Position numbers and translations under genes: made by a program
Notes under the pieces: model-generated
Told to the model about the DNA's origin: nothing
Database searches by the model: none
The model's input: the letters and a program-made list of their open reading frames with translations, nothing else
From: Flammula alnicola
Taxonomy: Eukaryota; Basidiomycota; Agaricomycetes; Agaricales; Strophariaceae
Reading direction: 5' to 3'
Assembly (NCBI GenBank): GCA_015499995.1
Contig: JADNRV010000041.1
Coordinates: 186,001-250,000 of the forward strand
Length of the DNA: 64,000 nt
Shown here: in pieces, positions 47,889 through 58,761 of the stretch
How positions within the stretch are numbered: position 1 is the first letter of the stretch
Layout: the number at the start of each line of letters is the position of its first letter

Positions 47889-50567
47889 CTACCCAGCCTT
47901 CTTACTCCACCCATTCCAATCAAAGCCTCCGCTACCACCCGCCTTCGTCTTAGTCTTCGTCGTCGAGGAGGGTGTGCATTTCCGACTCGTCGACGCATTA
48001 ACATCAGCACCACCGGAGCTCGCCCTCCGCCCAAGCGCAGGTTTAGAACTCGTAGCCCCAGCGTCGTCCTCCTCCGTCTCATCCGAGTCAAGGAGGCGCA
48101 TCTTCTTTCGCGGCGTAGTAGTGGACACGCTCTCAGCTTCCCGCGACAAAGCCAGCTCTCTCCGCACGTCGTCAGGCAGGAGGGGCACTTTGACTGCTGA
48201 TATTGGGACGAGAGGCTTAATGCTCGCGGCGTTCGTGGGGGGTTTACTATTAGTATTATTGCTGCTGGCATAGACGGTTGAACCATCGCTGGCACTACGC
48301 TTGTTGAGCAGTGGCGTGGGCGACGGCTGTATCGACGAAGGTTGCTTCGCTGTCGTCATCGTTCTCGCAGGAGTTTTCCCAGCAGCCTCGAATACTGGAA
48401 GATCAGGGAAGGAAGGAAGCGACACACGCTTTCGGAACGGATTGCGATGACGCGATGCCGACTCGGAGGGCTGGATGGGTGTGAGAACGGAAGACGAAGT
48501 GAACGACGACGAGAACGATGACAACGATAACGACGACGACAACGAGGAAGCAGGCAATGTGCCTGCTCTTCCGAAGCGTCTTGCACTCTTATCTTTATCC
48601 TCTTCCTTACTGCTGATGCTGCCGGTGCCACGTTGTTGCTCTCGCCCACCCCCCACCGCACGCATCCTTTCCGCCAACACAACCTCCATCTCCCTCCTCG
48701 CCCTTTCTGCCCTCTTACTCGTCATATCCACCACGGCCATCTCATTGAGATTCGCCCTCGCCGGCCCATGGCGTTCGTCCCACCCTGACCCAGAACCTGA
48801 CGATGCCCGACGCAAGGCCTCGGTTAAGAAAGCGTACGTCGGGGGGTGGCGGTACAGCCGCAGGTCGTTGTCATCGTCATCGTCATCGCTATCGGCCGCT
48901 GCTTGTGCGTTGGGGGCTATGCGCGTGGAATTGGCTTTAGAGGCGCTTGCCCGTGCTTGGCGGGCAGAGCTTGCGGACGAGGGCTGTGGGAGGCGCTGGT
49001 AGAATTGGCTCGTGGTCGATGTCCCTGCTGCTACTGTTCGTACTCCGGCCATCGACACCGCGGCGGGCACTGATGGTCGCACATGCGCAGGTAACGGAAT
49101 TAACTGGGCGCCCACACCCATCAAACCGGGCGCTGTGAGCTTAGGCTCGGAATTACGCATTGTACGCGAAGCGGAAGACAGCGTGCTTGCGGACGCAGAC
49201 TCTGTTGACCGCTGTATCGCATTCAGCGATGTTGGAATGTGGGCGCTGATAGGGCCGGGTCGTTTAGGTGCGAGTTCTGGGACACGCGTTCGTGCCGGTA
49301 GAAGGGATACGGTAGCCTTATGGGGCTGCGGAGGTAAGCCACCGATCCACGAGGATTTCTGCAGACGCGACGACGCGTCTGGTTTATGCACGCGTCTTTC
49401 CTGGGGATGATGGGTAGATGACGCGATGAATCCTGCGAGATCTTTCTCTACTTGCTTCTGAAAGAAAAAGTCAGATGCGATATCAATAAGATGGCTGCCA
49501 AGACGTACGCGGAGATCGGTCTTGTGTCTTTGATCGACATCCTCCTCGTCGTCGTCGTGATCATAATCACGATCATACATACGCGACTCGATCCGCTCCT
49601 GACGTTCGTACCACGCTTCCTTGTTTCTTTCATGCTTCAGGCTCTCTTCTCTTTCCTGTATCTGGCGTTCGAGGACATGGGTGTTTCCTACTTTGATTTT
49701 ACGCGCAGGATCGGAAGGAATGACGACAAACGCGTCTTGCGGTGCAACGGCGCTGGCTCGTGGGCGTGGCTTTGGCGGTGGTTGAAAGGTGTCTATATTG
49801 AGGAAATAAGAGCTTGAGGAGGAGAGGAGATTCGGTTGGAAGCTTTGGAGGGCTGTTAGCGAGGCATTGAGGGAGGCGGGGTAGTATAGGTCGTCAGTAT
49901 TGCAGGATTGGAATGGACTGGATGCTGTTGACGTGCATCGAGTGCCACGGAGATCTGCGGAAAAGAGTTGGTGATAGAAAAAGATGCGAGTGGAAGCAAA
50001 CTTACCGACGACGGAAAGCAGAGGGAATTTATCAAGGTAAGGAAAGACGTCATCTGCAATCTGTTTACAGTTTCTCAGAGAGAGAATACGAAGGACCCAT
50101 GGGCCCCTATGCTTGCGAGGCGAGTGGATGTCTTCATTGAGCTGGAGAGTGGCTGCGAGTGATTTTACACCGTAGGATGAGAGGGAGGAGTTGGAGGCAT
50201 CAAACGCGGTGAGAGTATGGAGAGATCTGAGCTGGAGGACAGTGTCGTCTGTCAGATAGGTACATGCAGATAGATGCAACAGAGTGATGAGGGAAAAATA
50301 GGACGAGGCAGGAATAGATTGGAGGAGTGGCAGATGGGTATCGGCGAGGGGAAGCGTGTGGGCTGTGAATGATGGCGGAAGTGCATCGAACACTTGGATG
50401 ATGGTGGCCCACAGTCTGGGGTCGAGTGTAGCGGGGTCTGGGACGAGGTCGTCGAGGAGGGCGCGTGCATGGTCTGTGCGTAGACGGAGGCGGACAGGGA
50501 GGCTGTGGACTTGGTCGGGATATGGGGCAATTGCGCGAATGCAGAGAGCTACGAGAGAGGGGACCAT
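47889..50567 (-). CDS. Disordered protein with N-terminal LRR-like region, unknown function
   Basis: About 875 residues from ATG at 50567 to TAG 47891-47889. The N-terminal 250 residues have leucine-rich repeat character (FSLITLLHLSACTYLTDDTV, LRSLHTLTAFDASNSSLSSY, GPWVLRILSLRNCKQIADDV). A 51-nt intron at 49955-50005 falls between LSVV and DLRGTRC; it has no stop and keeps frame. The rest is low-complexity: a charged coiled-coil-like stretch (LKHERNKEAWYERQERIESR), Ser-rich runs, acidic clusters and a basic end (GGFDWNGWSKKAG). Agaricomycetes have such proteins without assigned function. It is divergent from FKS1, with 143 bp between start codons, so coexpression is possible. I assign no function. 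Confidence 0.65.
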   Translation of the reverse strand: MVPSLVALCIRAIAPYPDQVHSLPVRLRLRTDHARALLDDLVPDPATLDPRLWATIIQVFDALPPSFTAHTLPLADTHLPLLQSIPASSYFSLITLLHLSACTYLTDDTVLQLRSLHTLTAFDASNSSLSSYGVKSLAATLQLNEDIHSPRKHRGPWVLRILSLRNCKQIADDVFPYLDKFPLLSVVGKFASTRIFFYHQLFSADLRGTRCTSTASSPFQSCNTDDLYYPASLNASLTALQSFQPNLLSSSSSYFLNIDTFQPPPKPRPRASAVAPQDAFVVIPSDPARKIKVGNTHVLERQIQEREESLKHERNKEAWYERQERIESRMYDRDYDHDDDEEDVDQRHKTDLRVRLGSHLIDIASDFFFQKQVEKDLAGFIASSTHHPQERRVHKPDASSRLQKSSWIGGLPPQPHKATVSLLPARTRVPELAPKRPGPISAHIPTSLNAIQRSTESASASTLSSASRTMRNSEPKLTAPGLMGVGAQLIPLPAHVRPSVPAAVSMAGVRTVAAGTSTTSQFYQRLPQPSSASSARQARASASKANSTRIAPNAQAAADSDDDDDDNDLRLYRHPPTYAFLTEALRRASSGSGSGWDERHGPARANLNEMAVVDMTSKRAERARREMEVVLAERMRAVGGGREQQRGTGSISSKEEDKDKSARRFGRAGTLPASSLSSSLSLSSFSSSFTSSSVLTPIQPSESASRHRNPFRKRVSLPSFPDLPVFEAAGKTPARTMTTAKQPSSIQPSPTPLLNKRSASDGSTVYASSNNTNSKPPTNAASIKPLVPISAVKVPLLPDDVRRELALSREAESVSTTTPRKKMRLLDSDETEEDDAGATSSKPALGRRASSGGADVNASTSRKCTPSSTTKTKTKAGGSGGFDWNGWSKKAG

Positions 50568-50710
50568 TTGGTTGACAGACGTTTTACTAAGACGGGGTAG
50601 TCATGCAACAAGATATTCCCACGCACCGTTCTCTCCTCTTCTCCACCACTCACCTTGGTATCGACGACCACAAAGCCACTCTTTTCTCTACTCACAGTCT
50701 TTAGACCCTC
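50568..50710. promoter_or_regulatory. Very short divergent promoter, LRR-like gene / FKS1
   Basis: Only 143 bp separate the two start codons. The right half is CT-rich (CTCTCCTCTTCTCCACCACT), a common leader feature of strongly expressed fungal genes. Both genes must draw on overlapping control sequence. Confidence 0.5.
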
Positions 50711-53700
50711 ATGCCCCCCGTAGCCTTTCCTAGGCCACAGAACAACAACTACCCCCAACAACAAAACCCCTACGGCCCCTCTTTCCCCATTCCTCGCCGT
50801 GATGATGAAGCAGACTCGGACGCAGGCGACCACTACTCCATGAACTCGAGCACTACAAGGCTCGCAGGTGCACCCGCTTTTTATGACCAGCCCACAGGTA
50901 TTGCTCTCTCTCTCTCCTATCCATCCACACCATTCTCACCTTTTGTTCAGGCGATGCGGCCTCTGAAATTTACGGTCGTCGTTATGACCCTTCCGTAGAC
51001 TCCCACTCTAGTATACCCAGCATTTCCCCCTTTGCAGACCCCGGTCTCGCCTCCTCGGAGCACTATCCTGCATGGTCTGCAGACCGTCAGATACCCATGT
51101 CCACTGAAGAAATAGAAGACATCTTCTTGGACCTCGCTCAAAAGTTTGGTTTCCAGAATGACAACATGCGAAACATGGTACGCAATTTTCTTCTCCTCTC
51201 CTGCCTCTCTCATATCTCTTCCTCCAGTTCGACTTTACAATGCACCTGCTCGACTCGCGCGCTTCTCGCATGACTCCTAACCAAGCTCTGCTCACCCTCC
51301 ATGCAGACTACATCGGTGGCCAACATGCAAACTACCGTAAATGGTACTTTGCCGCCCAACTCAACCTCGACGATGCCGTTGGCCAGTCCCAGAACCCCGG
51401 CCTTCAACGTCTCAAAAGCGTCAAGGGCGGTGCCAAGAACGCCGGCACAAAGTCCCTCGACACCGCCCTCAACCGCTGGCGGAACGCAATGAACAACATG
51501 AGCCAGTACGACCGTCTCCGCCAGATTGCCCTCTACCTCCTCTGCTGGGGCGAGGCCGGAAACGTCCGCTTCGTCCCAGAAACTCTCTGCTTCATCTTCA
51601 AGTGCGCAGACGACTATTACCGCAGCCCAGAGTGCCAGAACAAGGTCGAACCCGTTCCAGAGGGCCTCTATCTCGAAACCATCATCAAACCCCTCTATCG
51701 TTTTATGCGCGACCAGGGCTATGAAGTCGTCGATGGCAAGTTTGTCCGCAAGGAAAAGGACCATGCCGAGATTATTGGTTACGATGATATCAACCAATTG
51801 TTCTGGTATCCAGAGGGTCTCGCCAAGATTGTTATCAGAGGTGGCCAACGACTCGTCGATATTCCTCCTGCGCAGAGGTTCATGAAGCTCAGCCAGATCG
51901 AGTGGGACCGTGTTTTTTTCAAGACTTACTTTGAGAAGCGATCTCTGGCCCATCTCCTCGTCAACTTTAACAGAATTTGGATCCTGCACATTTCCGTTTA
52001 TTACTTTTATACCGCCTTCAACTCGCCCAAGGTTTATGCTCCTCGCCTAAAAAACAGCCCTTCTCCCCAGATGACGTGGTCCGCCGTCGCTCTGGGAGGT
52101 GCCGTCTCGACCACTATCATGATCCTTGCTACGATTGCAGAATTCTCGTACATCCCAACCACATGGAACAACGCATCGCACCTGACCACCCGTCTCATAT
52201 TCTTGCTCGTCATTCTCGCCCTCACCGCCGGCCCGACCTTTTATATTGCCATGGTCGACGACTTGCCCAATCAGACGCAGGTTCCGCTCATCATTGGCAT
52301 CGTCCAGTTCTTCATCTCGGTCGCCGTCACTGTCGCCTTTGGCACCATCCCGTCCGGAAGGATGTTTGGTGACCGAGTGGCAGGCAAGTCGCGCAAGTAC
52401 ATGGCCTCCCAGACGTTTACCGCCTCGTATCCCGCGCTGACCAGAAGTGCACGGAGCGCTTCTATATGTCTCTGGCTCCTCATTTTCGGCTGCAAGTTTG
52501 TGGAATCCTACTTTTTCTTGACGTCGTCCTTTAGCAGCCCCATCGCTGTTATGGCGAGGACCAAGGTGCAGGGATGCAATGACAAGCTCTTTGGCAACGC
52601 GCTCTGCACGAACCAGGTCCCGTTCACGCTCGCCATCATGTACGTCATGGACCTCGTTCTCTTCTTCCTCGACACGTACCTCTGGTACATCATCTGGATC
52701 GTCGTTTTCAGTATCGGACGCTCCTTTGCGCTGGGTCTGTCCATCTGGACCCCGTGGAAAGACATCTACACGCGTCTGCCAAAGAGGATCTATGCGAAGC
52801 TTCTGGCGACGGCGGAGATGGAGGTCAAGTACAAGCCCAAGGTGCTCGTTTCGCAGATCTGGAACGCGGTCATCATCTCCATGTACCGCGAGCATCTCCT
52901 CTCGATCGACCATGTCCAGAGGCTGCTGTACCACCAGGTTGACGGGCCCGACGGGCGGCGGACGCTCCGTGCACCGCCGTTCTTCACCAACCAGGAGGGC
53001 GCGGGGTTCAAGGGCAACTTTTTCCCCGCAGGCGGCGAGGCGGAGCGTCGGATCTCGTTCTTTGCGTCTTCGCTGACCACTGCGCTTCCGGAGCCGCTGC
53101 CGGTCGATGCCATGCCGACGTTTACCGTCCTCGTCCCGCACTACTCGGAGAAGATCCTGCTGTCTCTCCGCGAGATTATCCGCGAGGAGGACCAGAACAC
53201 GCGCGTCACGCTGCTCGAGTACCTGAAGCAGCTGCACCCCGTCGAGTGGGATAATTTCGTCAAGGATACCAAGATCCTCGCGGAGGAGACGGAGGGCGAT
53301 GGGACTTCGACCTCGCACAACGAAAAGTCGAGCAGGACGGACGACTTGCCGTTTTATTGTATTGGTTTCAAGACGTCGTCGCCCGAGTATACCCTACGCA
53401 CGCGGATCTGGGCGTCCCTTAGGGCACAGACTTTGTATCGCACCGTGTCGGGCATGATGAATTATTCCAAGGCCATCAAGCTCTTGTACCGGGTCGAGAA
53501 CCCGGACATCGTGCACAACTTTGGGGGCAACACGGAGCGGCTGGAGCGCGAGCTCGAGCGGATGTCGAGGAGGAAGTTCAAGGTGGCGATCTCGATGCAG
53601 CGCTTCTCCAAGTTCAACAAGGAGGAGCAGGAGAATGCCGAGTTTTTGCTGCGCGCCTACCCGGATTTGCAGATTGCGTACCTCGACGAGGAGCCCAGTC

Positions 53701-56346
53701 CGAACAAGGGCGGCGAGGCGAGGCTGTTCTCTGCGCTTATCGATGGGCACTCCGAGATTGACGAGAAGACAGGCAAGAGGAAGCCCAAGTTCCGCGTCGA
53801 GCTGCCTGGAAACCCGATTTTGGGCGATGGCAAGTCGGACAACCAGAACCACGCCATGATCTTTTACCGGGGCGAGTACCTGCAGCTTATCGACGCTAAC
53901 CAGGACAACTACCTCGAGGAGTGCTTGAAGATCCGGAACGTCCTCGGCGAGTTTGAGGAGCTGCAGGTGTCGAGCCAGAGCCCGTACGCGCAGTGGGGCC
54001 ACAAGGAGTTCGCCAAGTCGCCCGTGGCCATCGTCGGCACGCGCGAGTACATCTTCTCGGAGAATATCGGTGTCTTGGGCGATATCGCTGCGGGCAAGGA
54101 GCAGACGTTCGGCACGATGACCGCGCGCGCGCTGGCGTGGATCGGCGGCAAGCTGCATTACGGACACCCGGATTTTCTCAATGCGACGTTTATGAACACC
54201 CGCGGGGGGGTGTCGAAGGCGCAGAAGGGCCTGCATCTGAACGAGGATATCTTTGCGGGCATGAACGCCTTTGGGCGCGGGGGCCGCATCAAGCACAGCG
54301 AGTACTACCAGTGCGGCAAGGGCAGAGATTTGGGCTTTGGCACGATTTTGAATTTCCAGACCAAGATCGGCACCGGTATGGGAGAGCAGATGCTCAGTCG
54401 GGAGTATTATTATCTCGGGACGCAGCTGCCTATTGACCGCTTCTTGACCTTCTATTATGGCCATCCTGGGTTCCATATTAACAATATTTTGGTCATTTAT
54501 TCGATTCAGGTGTTCATGGTGACTTGTGAGTGCATTCTTTGCCCTTTTGTCTTGGACGGTTACTGAAAATGAAATGTGATAGTGCTCTTCATCGGTACTC
54601 TTAACAAACAGCTGGCTATTTGCAGAGTGAACAGCCAAGGCACGGTTATAAGCGGACAGCCTGGATGCTACAACCTCATTCCGGTATTCGACTGGATCAG
54701 GCGCTGCATCGTCTCCATCTTCTTGGTCTTCTTCATCGCGTTCTTACCTTTGTTCTTGCAAGGTACGTTTCTCACTTGGCATTTGGCTTCATTCAACTAA
54801 TGTACCTGTAGAACTCATTGAACGAGGAACGGGCAAGGCACTACTCCGTCTCGCTAAACATTTCCTGTCGCTCTCGCCCTTTTTCGAGGTCTTTTCTACG
54901 CAGATCTACTCTAATTCCATCTTGAGTAACTTGACGTTTGGTGGTGCGCGATACATCGCCACAGGACGTGGATTCGCGACGACCCGTATTTCCTTCAGCA
55001 TCCTCTATTCGCGTTTCGCAGGCCCGAGTATATACATGGGCATGCGGAACCTGCTCATCCTCTTGTACGTTACCATGTCGATCTGGATCCCGCACTTGAT
55101 CTACTTTTGGCTCTCGGTCCTCTCGCTGTGCATCGCGCCGTTCTTGTTCAACCCGCATCAGTTCTCGTATGCTGATTTCATTATCGACTATCGCGAGTTC
55201 TTGCGCTGGATGTCGCGTGGTAACTCGAGGACCAAGGCGAGCAGCTGGTATGGGTATTGCCGGCTATCCAGGACGATGATTACGGGTTATAAGAAGAAGA
55301 AGCTGGGCCACCCGTCTGAGAAGCTGTCGGGTGACGTTCCTCGTGCGACGTGGAGGACGGTCATATTCTCCGAGATCCTCTGGCCAATTGCCGTTGCCAT
55401 TCTGTTCGTCATCGCATACATGTTCGTCAAGTCGTTCCCGGACAAGGACGGTAACCAGCACCCTAGCCCCCTCATCCGTATCGCTGTCGTCGCTATTGGA
55501 CCTGTCGTGTGGAATGCCGCGATTTTGATCACGTTCTTCTTCGTTTCGCTGTTCTTGGGACCGATGATGGAGTCGTGGGCCAAGTTTGGGTCCGTCATGG
55601 CGTCCCTGGCGCATGTTTCAAGTCTTGTTGGTCTCGTCGCCTTTTTCGAGTTCTTCGTAAGTGTCCTGCCGCAGCCTCTTTCATGAACTTTTAAATGACG
55701 ATTGTGACAGTGGTTCCTTGAACTTTGGGATGCATCGCACGCCGTGCTGGGCGTTATCTCCATCATTGCGATCCAGCGAGCGATCCAGAAGATCCTCATC
55801 GCCGTGTTTTTGACTCGTGAATTCAAGCATGATGAGACGAACAGGGCGTGGTGGACAGGTAAATGGTATGGCCGTGGGCTTGGCAATTCGGCCATGTCGC
55901 AGCCTGCCCGAGAGTTCCTCGTCAAGATCGTGGAGATGTCTCTATGGGCCTCTGACTTCCTCCTGGGACACTTGCTCCTCATTATCTTGACACCTCCGGT
56001 TCTGATTCCCTATGCTAATACTTTGCATTCGACGATGCTGTGTAAGTTTTCTTGTTTGACCTTGCAGAGGCTCTGTTACTGATGTTGCTTTCTAGTCTGG
56101 CTTCGCCCCTCGAAGCAGATTCGCGCGCCGTTGTTCTCCACAAAGCAGAAGAGACAGCGACGTTGGATTGTCGTTAAATACACCGTGGTTTACATCTTCA
56201 TGGTCTCTCTACTCGCAGCGTTGATCGTGCTCCGTAAGTGCTCTCGCCGCGCATACCATGAATGAACGAAGGCTGACTCTTTCATTTCAGCTGCCCTATT
56301 CCGGGATCACATCACCTTCAACTGTTCCATCTGCAGGAATATCTAA
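50711..56346 (+). CDS. FKS1: 1,3-beta-D-glucan synthase catalytic subunit (FKS1 family, GT48)
   Basis: Plasma-membrane enzyme that polymerises UDP-glucose into cell-wall 1,3-beta-glucan under Rho1 control; target of echinocandins in ascomycetes. ATG at 50711, TAA at 56344-56346, about 1,770 residues. An Asn/Gln/Pro-rich N-tail is followed by the FKS1 N-terminal domain ([20 protein letters not shown]), a first membrane cluster, then the large cytosolic GT48 domain. Motifs include [60 protein letters not shown] and [21 protein letters not shown] second membrane cluster follows. One exon of 3.3 kb covers most of the catalytic part; short introns lie at both ends. Echinocandin hot-spot 1 reads [11 protein letters not shown] and hot-spot 2 DWIRRCIV, both changed from the ascomycete form. 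It is full-length. Confidence 0.95.
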
Positions 56347-56771
56347 ACAATTTAGCCCTTATACCAAGAACACTGTGACATAGAATTCAAAACCTTACGG
56401 CCACGATACGTCATTTGCACAACTAGCTGGGCTCGTCATCTTTCTTGTACCATCATAATAGCATATAACTCCGTAGTTCTATTGGGCATGGGACATTCGT
56501 TAATTAGAGGATAGCCACTGGGTCGCGCGGCGTCCTTTTACTTTTTTTCATGGCAGCATCCATTGGATATGTCTACCGTCGTCACTCGCTTGCTTTGATT
56601 TATGTACCTACATCGGATTCGCATTATCATTTTTTTCCATCATCGTAGTGTGGCGCAAGGGAATTGAACAAGATATCTGATAAGCGGCATGGAATCACGT
56701 GGTGGTTTGTGCCACTCTCACTGTCAGTGACGCTGCAGCACTGAGCACTCTCAGCTTACACCCTACCGACT
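56347..56771 (+). other. Intergenic: FKS1 3' flank and PP2C promoter
   Basis: 425 bp between two plus-strand genes; nothing specific recognised. Confidence 0.4.
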
Positions 56772-58575
56772 ATGCTTGTTCCACCCTATCGCTACCTCTC
56801 GCCTGCCTTCAGAATATACAAGCCGGCCCTAGCAAGACAGATAGCCCGTAGGACGCCGCGCTCGCGTCTCTTCAACACTTCGACAGCAATACGGTCCAAT
56901 CCAGCACTGGCACACCATATACCGCGGCCATACACATTCCACATTGGTGCCAGCTGGCAAGGGAAGCCTGAGGACCCGACATTGATACCCAAGGTCCCAT
57001 TTCCTCACGATACCCTCATCGGAGCATGGAGAGACAGGATGCTCGAGCGCGCCAAGACTACGAACAACAATGACGCAGGGGAGGACTTCTTTTTCGTGCA
57101 AGAGGTACGTTACTTTTTATGAGTCCTTGTGATGAATGCGCCTGCGACTTGTCGTTCTACACTTGCAATGTCGAGCCAACTAGCTGACGCGTCTCCTTTC
57201 ATAAATAATAGATGCGCAACCAATCAGTAGGTGTCTGTCAGGCCTTCTCGTTTTCGTGTCGTTGTGCCGAATCATCGCACTGTCGCTGACGAATTTCGTC
57301 TTTCGGTTTTGGAGGGCATGTCTTTCGGCGTCGCCGATGGAGTTGGAGGTTGGGTTGAGAGCGGTGTAGACCCTGCGCTCTTCGCCCAGGCGCTCATGTA
57401 CCACGCCCATAGATACTCACGCAATGCATGGGCAGGCGAGCCAGAAATCGACCCCACCATGGACTATGAGGAAAGAGAGCAAATAGAAGGCTGGGAAATG
57501 ACGCCGTACGAATGTCTGGACCTGGCGTATGGAGGAGTGTTGAGGGAGAAGTATGTTCAAGCAGGTATGTTTTTCGAAGATTAGGATGTTGCCTGAACGC
57601 GTTCGGCGGTCTACAGAACCGAGATCTGAAGATCCTTTTGTTTTATGAAGGTTCTAGTACCGCGTGCATTATCAGCTTGAACGCGTCTTCTGGTGTCCTG
57701 CGGTCAGCAAAGTCCGTGTTCCTATCTGATTTATCCAAGTAAATTAACTGACCAAGATATTCAGTCTCGGAGATAGTGGTTTTTCGATTATTCGTGGAAA
57801 CTCCTTAATACATCGGCAGCCTGCGCAAACACATTTTTTTAATTGCCCAAAGTTAGTCAAACTTGTGAAATCGTAATTTCGGCACTTGGAACTTCTCTCT
57901 CTTTTTTTCTCTCACCTCAGGCAATTGACTAAATTACCAGCAAACCCTGGGCGTAAGTTTGCGCGTGCATGTGTTGATTCGCCTAGCGAAGCAGACACGT
58001 TCGAAGCCAAATTACGGGATGGGGACATCGTCATTGCATATGTGCGTACCTTGATGATCGTAAACACCGTTGATTCACGCCGACTATCATTTTTTCACTT
58101 GCAGACGGATGGCTTCTCAGACAATGTGTTTCCCGCAGAGATGGTCACAATCTGCTCGCTCATCGCTCGGGCGGGCGGGTCGGAAGACGAACAGGTTCAA
58201 GTTATGGCAGACCGCATGGTGGACTATGCTCGGATGTGCATGAAAAGCAAAACGAGGGTTAGCCCCTTTGAACGTGAGTTAGCCTTTTACCAGTCTTCAC
58301 GATCTCTCTTGCTTTATGGGATTTGAGCCTCCGGTTCTTCGTATCTGATGCATCGTTCACAGGCGAGGCGTCGAGACAAGGCATGTATTTCCGAGGTGGG
58401 GTAAGTCGATTTAGATCTCAATTCAGTCTGCGCAAAACTGATTATCGCTCTCTGTACGATAACACAGAAACCAGACGAGTACGTTTGTCTTTCTTCGATT
58501 GGTCGTCATTATAACTCACGCCACTCTATTTCCAGTGTAACGGTTATCGTTGCACTCATTCGAGAGACGTCATGA
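56772..58575 (+). CDS. Mitochondrial PP2C-type protein phosphatase, PTC7-like
   Basis: Mg/Mn-dependent Ser/Thr phosphatase. Yeast Ptc7 acts in mitochondria and activates coenzyme Q synthesis through Coq7. ATG at 56772; the N-terminus is rich in Arg/Ser/Ala and hydrophobic residues (MLVPPYRYLSPAFRIYKPAL, then RTPRSRLFNTSTA), as for a presequence. PP2C motifs across exons are MRNQS joined to GMSFGVADGVGGWVESGVDP, STACIISL, LGDSGFSIIRGNSL, DGDIVIAYTDGFSDNVFPAE and finally PDDVTVIVALIRETS, with TGA at 58573-58575. The metal-binding Asp residues (VADG, YTDG, PDD) are present. About eight short exons. The first intron acceptor near 57308 was chosen because it restores GMSFGVADG. Confidence 0.83.
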
Positions 58576-58761
58576 CCTAAGTCTAATTCCACGACCGTTC
58601 CCCGATTTATATTATTCACCACGATTTTTGGACTAATCTATGTTACATTGCATTCATTTCTGTAATATCCATTCATCCATCGTTACATAGAGATACACAT
58701 ATATAGCAGCTGCGGTATTTTTAGCGAAAGACTCATAAGTACTACGCCCCTCGCATGAAGA
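58576..58761. other. Short convergent intergenic region
   Basis: 186 bp between the stops of the phosphatase and the dipeptidyl peptidase; only AT-rich 3' sequence. Confidence 0.4.

Noticed and set aside
52047..54638. Long open frames on the minus strand (414-423 codons) opposite FKS1
   Set aside because: They mirror a highly biased GC-rich coding exon, are Arg/Leu/Val-rich without domains, and lie entirely antisense to an unmistakable glucan synthase.
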